Shown: one piece after another, positions 1 to 9,996 of the stretch
How the letters are laid out: each line of letters opens with the position of its first letter
Numbering within the stretch: position 1 is the stretch's first letter
Assembly (NCBI GenBank): GCA_014529385.2
Contig: CM043966.1
Location: 43,638,537-43,658,536, forward strand
Reading direction: 5' to 3'
Length of the DNA stretch: 20,000 nt
Origin: Adiantum capillus-veneris
Taxonomy: Eukaryota; Streptophyta; Polypodiopsida; Polypodiales; Pteridaceae
Translations under genes and position numbers: made by a program
Notes under the pieces: model-generated
Database searches by the model: none
Told to the model about the DNA's origin: nothing
The model's input: only the letters and a program-made list of their open reading frames with translations

Positions 1-16
1 GAGCTTCATGGTAACT

Positions 17-20
<4 letters not shown>

Positions 21-63
<43 letters not shown>
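21..63. repeat. (GT)n microsatellite
   Basis: About 21 uninterrupted GT dinucleotides. It lies just upstream of a splice acceptor (cag at 86-88), so it probably sits inside the last intron of the plus-strand gene that continues to 559. Confidence 0.97.
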
Positions 64-64
<1 letters not shown>

Positions 65-88
65 CTTACTCTGACATGATATGTGCAG

Positions 89-559
89 TCTTGGATTGCT
101 GACAAGGATGACTTCCTTCGGCGGCGGACTCGAGAGTATCGTGGAAGGGATGCGGCCCTAGCGCAGTACCTTTCAAAGCTTTGCGAGTCACCGATAGTAG
201 TTTTTCACAATTCCATGTCACAAGAGGGTTCAATAGAAACTTACACATTCAAGACACTATCACGCTTCTTGGGTGGACCCGTGCTGCCCAAAAGTGCAGA
301 TAAAGTCATTCTTGTGGACAAAGTGTTTGCTAGAGATTGTTTTGGTTACTGCCCGGGCTATACAGGTGGTCGGGCAACGTATTACGACATTTACACAGCA
401 ATGGCACTAGCTATTGGTAGACAAAACCCAGATGAACTTTTAGAGTATGGCAAACATCTCATGATTCGTTACAAGGGTGATGTGCCAAAAAACAAAATTG
501 AACCTTCAAAATCTGGATACACTTCAAGTAGCAATTGTATAAGATCATGTATTACATAA
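89..559 (+). CDS. 3' exon of an unknown plus-strand gene, copy 1 (partner gene of the DDE-like gene)
   Basis: This is the last exon of a gene whose upstream part lies outside the window. The frame is open for 156 codons, from an acceptor-like tgatatgtgcag at 77-88 to TAA at 557-559. I do not recognise the family. The exon is homologous to 7548-7958: both have an ADK/VDK start, an R-R-T-R or M-R-T-R block, YLSKL versus LSHL, a K-LS-x-L block, and a C-terminal block of the form Y-x-(A)-LxxG(R/L)xNP(D/E)E(L/I) followed by a basic region. The exon ends 21 bp from the stop of the convergent gene at 581, so the 3' UTRs must overlap. Residues about 60-115 are rich in Val, Tyr, Gly and Cys, with no membrane segment. 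The exon itself has no break, but whether the whole gene is intact cannot be judged. Confidence 0.55.
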   Translation, partial: SWIADKDDFLRRRTREYRGRDAALAQYLSKLCESPIVVFHNSMSQEGSIETYTFKTLSRFLGGPVLPKSADKVILVDKVFARDCFGYCPGYTGGRATYYDIYTAMALAIGRQNPDELLEYGKHLMIRYKGDVPKNKIEPSKSGYTSSSNCIRSCIT

Positions 560-952
560 ATTTTGTACAATGTCATCCACTCAGAGTATCTTTCTCCACT
601 TGTGGTTCACATACACCATTGTCTCTCTCCACCTTCGTTGACTTTCACGAGCACCGGAGTTGTTGTATGCCATTGATCTTTTAACTTTTTGTTGTTGTAA
701 ATGTCTGATGGCTTGTGATGTTGCTGAAGAGTCCAAGACTTCTTTTGCCTGCATTCGATGAATGATTCTACGATAGAACCATTCAAATAGTTCTCTCAAA
801 CTGTTAGCCATGATTCGAGAGCCACCATGTCGTGTGTGCCTGAAATAAGCATTTCTCGCCATGTAATGAGACTTTTCCATCCCTTGGGTATTCCATATTG
901 CCGGGTTCCCATACTTTTGTATAAAATATGGTAAATGATTGAATATGATGTG

Positions 953-1032
953 CTGGATATGAAAACAGATTAGTTAGAATGTTTTACACTCACATAGTTG
1001 CACATAAAATAGAATCAAATACACGATAATAC
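953..1032 (-). other. Intron 3 of copy A
   Basis: 80 bp, donor ATG|GTATTA after the THYM codons and acceptor tatccag|CAC. After splicing, the frame runs directly into the exon carrying GMEKSHY. Copy B has an intron at the same place (about 10528-10619, again directly after HITHYM), so the position is conserved between the copies. Confidence 0.6.
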
Positions 1033-1895
1033 CATGTAGTGAGTAATTTGGGTGCCTGTCCATGCTGTCTTGAATGATTTTTTGAGAAGGTTGAGATTCT
1101 CCTTGAACTTTTTCATATCACCTTGTGACCATTCATCTTTGTCGCACATCAAAAATAGGATGTCTATTGATCGCCAAACCTCAGCCTTCACGTTACGAGT
1201 AGTTGGTTCTTGGTCTTTGACTGCAATATGTAGCTTTTTCCAGCTCTGATACTCTATAAGATGTGTTATATAGTTCTCCATGTTTTGTTAGCTTCGGATC
1301 TCTTGTACCTTGGGGTTTAGATAAAAACCTCCGTGCCTTCACCCCACCGATGGATGGTTTGCATGGGACATCCTTCTCAGCAGTTGATCTCTTTTCATCC
1401 TGCTGGATTTTCACATTGCCACCATGAAGCCCCATATCCGACAGTACCAATTCTAAGCACTGTAGGGCTACTACTGTCGCTCTGCTGAGTTCTTAATCTT
1501 CCAAGCAAAACCGATATATAAGTAGACCAATTTCTCCACGATTCTACAAAGGGCATGCATTGTACAGATGTGGACATTCACAAGTGGTATTTTCAAAACC
1601 GGTCAAAAAGCAGGGTCCTCAATGTGACGTGTTGGAGCTTTTCTCCACCACTTTGGATCCATGACCTTTGCAGGCTCCATGGAGAACAAACACGGCGACT
1701 TTGCCATTGCACCCATTCCACAATTATACATGCATTTTAATGTTTTGAGGTCACCTACAAGATGCCAGTGAACTTGAAAGTCTCCCCTTCCATCTAGATG
1801 TAGTACCTCCCCTGGTTAGTCTGTCTATCAATCACCTCCGGAATATTAGTTCGATGGAACACCCAATATAGAATCTCATGATCTTCTTTCTTTAC

Positions 1896-1963
1896 CTGCA
1901 ACACAAAATAAATGAGACTTAAGTAGATGTGAACATTTGAGCTTACCTGAGAATCTCGCTTAC
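1896..1963 (-). other. Intron 2 of copy A (absent in copy B)
   Basis: 68 bp, near-consensus donor GAG|GTAAGC and acceptor tgttgcag|GTA, phase 0. It splits WWLGAFE from VKKEDHEILYWVF. Copy B reads WWLVAFH directly into LPHETHESLIWYF with no gap, so one copy lost or gained this intron. Confidence 0.65.
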
Positions 1964-2630
1964 CTCAAACGCACCAAGCCACCATATTTTAGAGTCTGAT
2001 TGAACACTAAAGTACAAAGGATCATCATTGGGACACTTTGAGAGGGCCCTATTCATTAAAATAATCATAACACGCTCTAGCTTTTTCTCTTTAACAAGCT
2101 CACACTCATCCAGTTTTAACACAAAATGTAATACCCCTTGTGACTCTTCAAATGTGATGTTGTAAAACTCCACCATTCTCTTCTGTAACATCTCCAGGTC
2201 CATAAAAATATTATTGAACTCATCATATGCCATGTTTTCTCCATGGCCACTGTAAGTTGCTTTAATATGAAAGGGATGTCCAAGATAGTCTCCCTGTGCC
2301 TCGTTAAGTTGAAGCCTCTCTTTCCAAACACTTGAGGCTGATGGTAAAAGTTTGGATTTTATACCCTTCTTAACAAAGACGGATGAGACAGATTGTTGTA
2401 TAGCCTAATATCCTCTTTTTCTTACACCAAGTGAATCAAGTGTGCCTTGTATCTCTTTTGCAGGCACTGAGTTCTCTGAAATAAAGCGGTCCACTACATT
2501 TTGTTGTAGGACCTTAAACTTCTTGTCATGTACTATATCTGCTGCCAGGCTTCTACTTATGAGTGGCTTCAATCTCTTTCCTATATTGGCTTTGGGGTCA
2601 ATGTTTTCCTTGTCAGGATAGATTGAATCT

Positions 2631-2770
2631 CTACATGAAGACAATGCATAAGTAAATAACATAAAATTTGCTTTTCACTAACACTATTTAGGCACATGAA
2701 AACAATGCATAACAAGAAAAAACAAAAAGATTACTTAACTAAGACAATGTAGCCAACCAAGAAGCATCAC
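2631..2770 (-). other. Intron 1 of copy A
   Basis: 140 bp, donor TTAAG|GTGATG and acceptor cttcatgtag|AGATTC, phase 2. Splicing joins ...RIRAL-R to DSIYPDKENID in frame and removes a TGA that would otherwise end the exon. Copy B has a matching intron at about 12150-12222. Confidence 0.65.
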
Positions 2771-5303
2771 CTTAATGCTCGTATTCTTTTCTTGAGACCT
2801 TCGGATGCAACCTGCAATGTTTCAAAATTGCGCAATTTCTTCTTTCGGATACGACCACCCAAGATGGTGTCCTTCATTTGACAACTTCGTACCTTTCCTT
2901 TCAGTTCTTGTACCTCTGTTTCGTGTTGCAAAATGGTAACCTGATCTGTAGAATGTAAATGTGAAAGGCGAACAATCTCACATTGTTGAGCTTGGAGAAT
3001 GCCCTTATAAGTTTCAGCTTCTCTTGTAAGAGATTTACAATAACCCAGAAGGCCCTTTTCTCCATCACCAGCAAAGGTCAATAAGCTTGTAGGATTGACA
3101 AACGGTGGAGACGCATTAGTCATTGGATTCTTAGGGTAGAGAGAGCCTCTCGTCCAGATATCTATGTGTTTAGCTCCCTGAGCTCTGAGCGTGTCTATGG
3201 AAGCGGGAGGTATATGTGTGTTTGTTTTACTACGCTTAATCAATGGTTGGTACTCATTGTCCAAATCAATGTGAAGGTGATATTTGGCTCGTTTTTGGGT
3301 AACATTTGTGCCATTTGAGGATTGCGCCATTAGCCAAATGTGCAGGTTTAATGGAAAGTGAATAGCGGATGCGCCTTCGTCCCTCCATGTTAGTCTCATT
3401 CTCCATGTGGACGAGGTTCATTCAATGCAGCTGAAAAGAAGATTATCCCTCAATCATTACAGACCAATGTTCAGAAGAGTAAAGAATCTACTTAAAGTAC
3501 ACTTTTTGAACTTTTACCATGAAAGACCCACCTCTATTATTCGCCATATTTTCTAGAGAGAGAGTGTGAAAAATACATTTTCTTAGAAGGCCCTCCAAAT
3601 GACCTCCGAAATTTCTTAATGGGGAAGAGGGGGTCTAATGAGCTTTATCCTTGAGCAAAAAGGGGAGACTCACCCAAAGTAAGAAAGGGGTATGCTTGGG
3701 GGTATACACCTCTCACACGCACTCATTTTCTTTTCATTGATTCTCACTTGGTGAAAGTAGAGGAACTCCACCTCCTTCTCCAAGCTTGTTGAGAAGTTGA
3801 GTGCCTACACCAACACTCTCGGCTATGGAATGAAAACCCAACCAAGAGACATGCTTCAATGCTTAAGCTTGCCACCTTATCCGTCTTCCTTACTATATTG
3901 TGTATGCTAGCAAGAAGACTGATGATAAGTGAGGAACTATTTCTTTCTCCTATGGAATGCTTCTTCTTCCTCTTCCCTATCCTCATTCCTCGCCCGCTAG
4001 TTCTCTCCACCTTCAAAGGTGTTTGAGGCCTTAGGATTGAGGCTTGGGATAGTTAATGCTTTCATTAGGAAGGGAATGGGGTCGAAGGGGGCCTCTTTAT
4101 TTTCCATGGGATTAAGAAGGAGATTATGGAAGGGCAAATGGGTGGATTCCATGTGGATTGAAATGGTGGGTATGGTAGGGCCTAAAAGTAAGTGGTTAAA
4201 CTTGTACTCTTTTATAAATTATATCTTATAGATTCAAAAAACTAAATTTTTCTCTAAATAGTTGAGTAAAAACCAATCCTTTTTCTCTCTAGTGGCTGCT
4301 AGTTTCTCCCTCCCTCTCTCCTAAAAGGGGGTCCCTCCAAAAATGTGTTGGTCATTCCCTCCCTCTCTCTATTGTACCATCTCTCATGTCTCTTCACTTC
4401 ACCTTGCTTCGTTTTCCTTCCTTTCATTTTTCCCTCCCAAAAGCTCTGCAACAAAATTTTGAACCTCCTTTCCCTCCTCAAGCTTATTGCATTCTTGAGG
4501 GTTGCATTCTCCTCAAGTTGAAGATCTCCATTTCTCCATGGGTTCCACTAAACACCTCTAGCTAAAGCTGAAGATCTGCAACATATCCTTCTACTAGATC
4601 ATCCCTCTTTATTTCCTCAACAGTTTTCCTGCTCCTTCTTCATTGAGCTCTCTAGAGAGCATCTATTTTCCTCTCAAGCTTTGCAACATTATCTTCCCCA
4701 TTAAGACAACAAGCAACTGGAGCAGTATAGCAGTAAGTGGCATCCTTCACCTTTGTGTACCATCAAGAATCTTGCTCTTTATACAACTAAGAACATGGAT
4801 GTGCAATGTCTAATTATAAGTGTTTATGTGCAGGTTGTGCCACTATTCCCCATGGCATCATCAAGTACTTGATGACTTAGAAGTGTCATTGACTCCATTT
4901 CATGCAGCAATGTACAAGACGATAATGGAAATTGGGTGACAATGGAGTTAAAACAAACAATGTGGGTGACAATGTAGCCTAGCTCAAGAGGTGCACACAA
5001 GGTCTCAAGGAGACACATGGCTTCTCGAGCACACCATTGGAAGGGAAGAATCATGGAGTTCAAGCAAACACAAGACAGCAAGAGGCTTGCGAAGGTGCAA
5101 CATGTATATGTTGCTTCACACAATTGAAGCTAGAGACAGCAGTGGCTCTATCGAGGTTTCCTGCAAATTGTAATTTTTACTTCTCTTTCAAGTTTTCTGA
5201 TCATCTATTTGGTACTTTTGCCTTCTATGTTTCTCTTGATGAGACTGTAAGATTTCCATTGCTTGTTCATGTTTGCAGATGTTTTTCCATTTGATTTTGT
5301 AGA

Positions 5304-5645
5304 GTGTTGTCAATAGAGTCCTTCACAGGAACTTTTGAGGCCATCCACACTGAGCTGGCAAGTTGTTCTATGCTGGCTGTCAGTCCTTTGAGCTTGCCTC
5401 ACTTGACATTTTTTTATAATCATACTTATGTCACACCTAGGCAAAATGGATATGGTAATATGTCTCTGGTTCACTCGCCAACCTTGGAGAGTTTGGAATG
5501 GCCTAAGCCAGATAGTGCCTTGATCGCAACAACCAAAGTGAAAATCGAGGTGGATGTGCAAGCAGCAATGAAGTGCACCTATGGTTCCCACAAAGGCACA
5601 ATAACATGGTTTATGTCTCTTTATGTGTTTGTGTTTATATTTTGA
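5304..5645 (+). other. Weak ORF, possible gene relic
   Basis: About 113 codons starting at a TTG, with no good ATG context. One stretch (VHSPTLESLEWPKPDS, then KVKIEVDVQAAMKC) vaguely recalls the linker and start of an enoyl-reductase region in large polyketide or fatty-acid synthases, where a V-x-(I/V)-EV-x-A-A pattern is common. The catalytic and NADPH-binding parts are not present, so I make no functional call. A second scrap follows in another frame at 5781-6056. This could equally be chance. Confidence 0.15.
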
Positions 5646-5780
5646 CTTTAGAGTGTTCATAGGACACCAACAATAAGGATTTGCAAAGGGGAAGTGCGAT
5701 CAACCGATTTCTTGCAGTGGGAAACTAAGATGGTCAACCACTAGGGAGAAAGAATCAAGTGCTACGTATTTGCTGACAAT

Positions 5781-6056
5781 GTGGTGTTCAGATACCATAT
5801 TGCAAAGCAAAGCTTGTCGATGGTCTTTCCCTATAGAAGATGGAAGCTGACGATGGGAGAATGGGAGGCACTAGACTCTGAGGTTGCTGTTAGAGAATCA
5901 GTTGACCTGCAAATACACCTCCACGATGATGCAGTGCACCACATTACAAAGAACAATGATTGGCATCTCAGTCACCTTGGCGAGTATCTTAATCTCAAAT
6001 ATACCTTGCCCAAGCAATATCTCTTTGGAATCAATGAAAAGATTGTTCGCTCCTGA
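5781..6056 (+). other. Weak ORF of unknown nature
   Basis: About 91 codons starting at GTG. The protein is soluble-looking and His/Asp-rich in the middle (LHDDAVHHITKNND), ending INEKIVRS. Codon use looks more gene-like than its surroundings, but there is no ATG, no recognised domain, and the upstream frame is interrupted by a stop near 5740. It may be a remnant exon of a gene also represented by 5304-5645. Confidence 0.2.
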
Positions 6057-6359
6057 AAAGAGAATAGATCTCTATGTGAGAACGTTCTGTTTCTGTGATG
6101 TATGTTTGTAAAATCTTGTAACTATTAGGGAATTTGCCCACATTAATACATACGATGTTTTGAATCTTGTTTCTACGCATACTTGTTTATTCTCAACTTG
6201 TTCAAGTTTTCGATTGAAACGTGCAATTTATTTGATGTGGAGCACAAATGTTTTCAATGTTGGTGTCTTTCAATGCTTTGTCGCATGATTTTGTTTAAAA
6301 TTATAGTTTGAAGTTATTTTGACCTTAATTTTAAGTGCTTTTAAAAAAGTGACTTTGGG

Positions 6360-6367
6360 TATAAAAG
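6360..6367 (+). promoter_or_regulatory. TATA box of the copy-2 partner gene
   Basis: TATAAAAG, 86 bp upstream of the end of the leader at the ATG 6453. This is ideal spacing for a transcription start near 6390 and a ~60 nt leader. A direct repeat of aaagtgacttt flanks it on both sides. The start codon context cccATGGc is good; an out-of-frame ATG at 6445 opens a very short upstream ORF. Confidence 0.55.
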
Positions 6368-6452
6368 TGACTTTCTAGTTTTTAAACTTCATTTCTCACA
6401 TTCACAAAACTCTAGCTCTAGCTCTCTTCGCATCTTCTTCGCAAATGAACCC

Positions 6453-7958
6453 ATGGCAACGTCTACTGATGCACTTCTCACACAATTAGGAAAATTAGGA
6501 CTTGTAGATCGAGCACATGAACTACTCAGTGTGTTTGAGGGGACAATTGACATGCATGCCACCATTGCCAACCTTCATGCAGAGGCATTCAGAAGCTTTC
6601 TTAATTGCATGGCGTAGCACATAGAAGAATATGCCATAATCTTTGAGGGATCCGACACGGCGTGGTTGCCAGTGGATTTCTTGAAGCATCTCTATGTGAC
6701 CGACAAAAACTTTTGGTTTTGCTTGTTGAGTTTTATTAAAGGCCTCACGGAACGGGACTACATGATAGGGGATGAGGATGATCTCATAGATTTGGGCATG
6801 GGGTGCATAGGCACCCAATTCATTTCATGGAACATGGTTCTAGTCTTGCTTGTGCTTGAGGGCATGGATAAGGAAAAATTAAAGGAAAAGGTCGACCAAA
6901 GACCTGTTGTGACCATTGTGGAGTAATCAAATATAATTGTCGAAAAGATTGATGAGAAGACGAAGCATCTATGGCACTCGTCCTCTTGCAAGATCCCAAC
7001 TCCAGTGAGGAGGAGGATCGAATGATAGAGGGAGATGAGGTGCTGGAAGAGGTCCCAGACCTCCAAATTCTCACTTTGCATGTAGTGGAGGTGGATGATC
7101 ATCACATTCTATTCCTTGACGACATTGCAAAAACATTAGGACTCAGAGAAGATGAGTCACTTGTAGTGCTTGCTATCTATGCGGGCATGAAGGATCCCCT
7201 GTTGAAAGGAAGAGAAAGTCAATTTTCAAATTGACTTTGAAGACCAAGATCTCCCAGCAATCCTCTCTTTCCTCCCCAATGAGAATGAATAGAAGTTGGT
7301 GCAAACAGTAGCAAGTACACTAGTGGAAATCAAATCATGTGCCTCTTTCTACAAAAGCGTACCAAAAAGCGCATTTCATCCACACAAACCATTGATTGCG
7401 ATTGGTAGAGATGATCCATTTAGCATCAACCTTACAAAGAAAATCTTAAAAAGAAGGATGAAGAAAGTGAGGTAAAAAAATCAAAACATGCTAGAATGTC
7501 TATTATTCCTTACTACAAGTGTTAAAGTCAATTAAAATGATTTGCAGACGGCATAACATGTTGATAAGTTTGCAATGCGTACTAGAGGTTCACGCAACGT
7601 CTCCATGGATAGGGATAGATCACTTTGGCACTAACTGAGCCACCTGGGACCATTGATTTTTAGAGTTGCTCACACAGAGTTCTCCAAGAATGGTTATGCG
7701 GAGCTGCTAAAGTGCAAACCATTAAGTGGCATACTTGCTGAAAATTCTCACCCTAAACGCTCACAGATATATATTGGTGGACCAAGAGAGGCAGCATTGT
7801 ATGCCTTTACATGCAAGCACCCAGGCTCGGTCCTCTCCCACTATGCCTTGAGCCTAGGTCAAGGGTTGAAAAACCCAGAGGAAATTGTAAAAGCCCTTGG
7901 CGTCAAGTCAGTCATTCGCCACATACCCACAGATGTAATTCATAAAAAAACTAATTGA
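6453..7958 (+). pseudogene. Broken partner gene of unknown family, copy 2
   Basis: The start at 6453 (MATSTDALLTQLGKLG) follows a TATA box and short leader. The reading path then runs through an all-helical-looking N-terminal part (HIEEYAIIFEGSD, VDFLKHLYVTDKNFWF), an acidic middle (SSEEEDRMIEGDEVLEEV), a basic segment ending LKRRMKKVR, and, after an intron at 7472-7547, the conserved C-terminal block homologous to 89-559 (LSHYALSLGQGLKNPEEIV). Breaks are TAG 6615-6617, TAA 6924-6926, a frameshift before 6971, a frameshift near 7225, TAG 7290-7292, TAA 7554-7556 and TAA 7632-7634. The last 101 codons are open to TGA. Function is unknown. It is convergent with the histone-like and DDE-like genes downstream, as copy 1 is with copy A. 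Confidence 0.6.
7472..7547 (+). other. Intron of copy-2 partner gene
   Basis: 76 bp, donor GTGAG|GTAAAA and acceptor gatttgcag|ACG. The acceptor sits at the position equivalent to the acceptor ending at 88 in copy 1, give or take one codon, which supports it as a true ancestral intron. Confidence 0.6.
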
Positions 7959-7979
7959 CCATGATGTAATATCCAAATC

Positions 7980-7985
7980 AATAAA
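7980..7985 (+). terminator. Polyadenylation signal
   Basis: AATAAA about 22 bp after the stop of the plus-strand partner gene, followed by a T-rich stretch. Position and context fit a plant near-upstream polyA element. Confidence 0.4.
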
Positions 7986-8070
7986 GAATATGTTTTTTAA
8001 TCAACAAAGTGGTCATCGTTCAGTACTTGTTTTTTTTAATTCATATTGTCCAATAAATTTTATTTTTGCA

Positions 8071-8544
8071 CCACATGCACATACATGCACAGAACCTCGA
8101 ACATCTAGCCAGGGGGCATGTCTTGATGAATCTTTTGCAAAATGGGGGGGGGGGGAGGGGGGGTGTACGGGGTCAACGAGACGAGAAATCTGCTCCCTAT
8201 ACGCCGTGGTGCATAGGGAATTTTTTTGCCCCGCTCGACCCCACCGGGCGCCACCCATGTATAATATGGTCCGGTTGATCCCGTACGCCCCCCCTGTCAT
8301 CCCGTTTTGCAAAAGATTCACCGAGACGTGCCCCCTGGTCGCCTAGTGGCTCGATGTTCGACACTGCTAGATCTACTCCCTGTGTGCCGTGGTGCACAAG
8401 GGCTTTTTTCCTTGTCGGGCGCCGCCGATGTATAATCTGGTCCGGTTGACCCCGTACCCCCCCTCACCCCATTTCGCAAAAGATTCACCGAGACGTGCCC
8501 CCCGGTCACTTGGTGCCTGTATGTTCAACGTTCTGTGCATGTGG
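8071..8544. mobile_element. MITE-like inverted-repeat element with internal duplication
   Basis: Left end CCACATGCACA...GAAC, then a block ending tttgcaaaatgggg and GTACGGGGTCAAC. The right end is the reverse complement of the same series (gttgaccccgtac, tttcgcaaaagattc, gttctgtgcatgtgg). The inverted repeat is about 90-100 bp with mismatches and one microduplication of acatgcac at the left tip. The interior holds two direct copies, about 8190-8371 and 8372-8544, each with a CCGTGGTGCA palindrome, CGGGCGCC, ATGTATAAT and GGTCCGGTTGA. No coding capacity is credible, and no clear target-site duplication is seen. It lies between the partner gene and the histone-like gene. Confidence 0.65.
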
Positions 8545-8728
8545 ACACTATCAGAGGAGCCAAGTGCCATGGTGGTCAGCTCAAATTTAACATACCCAAC
8601 AATTCAAATACTTATTAAAAACAATGTACAAAGTAAAGTTGAACAATTGCACGGAATGGTAGAAATTTTCCATTTGATATTATAGATAAAGATTACAAAT
8701 ATTATTAAGAGAGAGTACATGGGATAGA

Positions 8729-9918
8729 CTATTTTTTATGAAGGCATCCTTCATTTCTTAAATTTATTGCTAAGGCTAAATCCGTATTTTTTAATGTTAC
8801 ATGCTTTGCATGCACCATACAGGAGACACCATCCTGAAAAAGCTGCACCAAAATGTCTTCGACAACATCTTGTAGGGCCAATAGAGTTGCATGTTGTATT
8901 CGTGTAACCGAGTTGCTATATTCATCCATCAATTCTCTCACCACCCGAGAGAAGGCCACTTTGGGTATGATTGACTCAATGCTCTTTTGATATTTTTTGA
9001 TCTCACGTAGAGCAACTGTGTCTGGCTTCCAACTGCTCTTTTCTGTGTTGTTGGTGGTGGTGGAGGAGTCGCCTGCCTGGCCCATTGAGGAGGATCATCT
9101 TTATACTTTTTACTCATCTCCTCTTTGGCTTGTGGCTCTTTAGGTGTAACCTTGTCCTTTTTTGCCTTTGCACATTGTTTGGCTCTCTGAGGGATTTTTG
9201 AAGGCCTTGAGCTCTGAGCCTTTGCTTGTTGGGTGGGTTGAGCTCTATCCTCTTCTGCCTTTCTCTTTGCCTCTATTCGTGCTTGTAAATTTGCCAAATA
9301 AGCCCTCTTGGTTTTAGCTCTCTACCATTCCTGTTGCTCTCTCTGTCTTCTTTGCTCTTCTTGTACTCTCCATGCTTCCTTCTCAGCTGCCTCTTTCTTT
9401 TCTATTTCCCTCATTCTTTTCCTCCTCTTTGCATCTCATGCTTTAGAAACCGGGTCGCCTGGTATAACCTTGATTACTCTTTGCTTGACTCGCTGTGGAA
9501 ACTTTTGTGGCATGGTTTCTTTGGTGGCTTGAGCACCAATTGTTGTGACAGCAGGCGAGGGCACCGGATTTTCAAGCGGACCTCAGTATTTTTCTTTTGT
9601 TTCTCTTGTTTTTTGCGTGGCTCTGTGAAGAGGTGAAATTTGTGGGGGATCTGACAGAGGTGTGCGAGTGGCATGGTTTATATTGCTAAGATCTTTAAAA
9701 ATATGTCGCATGGTGGTTAAATCATCTGGATTTGATGGTTGGGGAGGCTCTTGGGTGTCTGGAGCGGTCTGGGATGCTGGGTTATCCACTTGTGGTTGGG
9801 GATGTGGATTTGAAGCCATATATTCTCCATGGGGTTCGGGCTGCAGATTTTCTACGATGTGAGTGGCTATGGTGGTATTGTTGTGCATAGTGCCAGTCTG
9901 CTTGTATGAATCGTCCAT
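8729..9918 (-). pseudogene. Histone H3-fold protein with a very long basic N-terminal tail (CENH3-like), broken
   Basis: The C-terminal ~100 residues (about 9031-8732) are an H3 core: TVALREIKKYQKS (alpha-N), FSRVVRELMDEY (alpha-1), LLALQDVVEDILVQLFQDG (alpha-2), CMVHAKHVTL (loop 2) and DLALAINLR (alpha-3). The Cys and HAK of H3 loop 2 are kept. Loop 1, between VREL and ALQ, is one residue longer than in canonical H3, and IIP replaces the LIRKLPF region. Both are traits of centromeric H3. The N-terminal part is about 290 residues, far longer than any usual H3 tail. It is Pro/Gln/Asn-rich first, then Lys/Arg/Glu-rich (RIEAKRKAEEDRAQ) with a Pro run. The likely start is 9918 (MDDSYKQTG), 93 bp below a TATA box. 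There are three in-frame stops (9583-9585, 9436-9438, 9322-9324) and one frameshift near 9040, so it is decayed, or the tail has unrecognised introns. No intron is seen in the core. Confidence 0.8.
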
Positions 9919-9996
9919 CTGGTGCAAGATATGAGTGTGTGCGCGGTTTTGCTCGAGTGGATCTTCTAGAATATGTAAACAAGAAATGAGATTCAA

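Larger units (their letters stand above)
581..3330 (-). pseudogene. Broken multi-exon DDE transposase-like gene, copy A
   Basis: The start chosen is the Met at 3330, which matches the start of copy B (10239-12873). Exon 1 (3330-2771) gives an acidic N-terminus, the block IDIWTRGSLYPKNPMT and a coiled coil. Exon 2 (2630-1964) carries KLDECELVKEKKLERV and WWLGAFE. Exon 3 (1895-1033) carries FQVHWHLVGDLKTLKC, PCLFS, HICTMHALCRI and THYM. Exon 4 (952-581) carries NTQGMEKSHYMARNAYF, HGG and FEWFYRR. Joining exons 1 and 2 through the 140 bp intron keeps the frame and restores an Arg codon, which supports the model. Decay includes a TAG at 2405-2407 where copy B has Lys, a frameshift near 1803, a TGA just before the PVLKIPL block, two adjacent TAG codons near 1470, and frameshifts near 1450 and 1280. 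The second Cys of the putative zinc pair (PCIYC in copy B) is Ser here. A DDE transposase role is inferred from invariant D, D and E positions. No known superfamily is assigned. Confidence 0.72.
3400..6359. other. Long mostly non-coding spacer between the two element copies
   Basis: AT-leaning sequence upstream of copy A and upstream of the second partner gene. It contains pyrimidine-rich stretches (about 4260-4460) and several short ORFs of 60-116 codons with no recognisable motif. The best two are on the plus strand (5304-5645 and 5781-6056) and are listed separately. No terminal inverted repeat or target-site duplication bounding either element copy could be seen by eye, and no promoter for copy A was identified. 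Confidence 0.6.

Noticed and set aside
4019-4231. 70-codon plus-strand ORF
   Set aside because: No motif, no promoter, and surrounding sequence shows no coding signal.
7990-8685. ORFs on both strands over the foldback element
   Set aside because: Overlapping frames on an inverted repeat with homopolymer runs; no conserved protein pattern.
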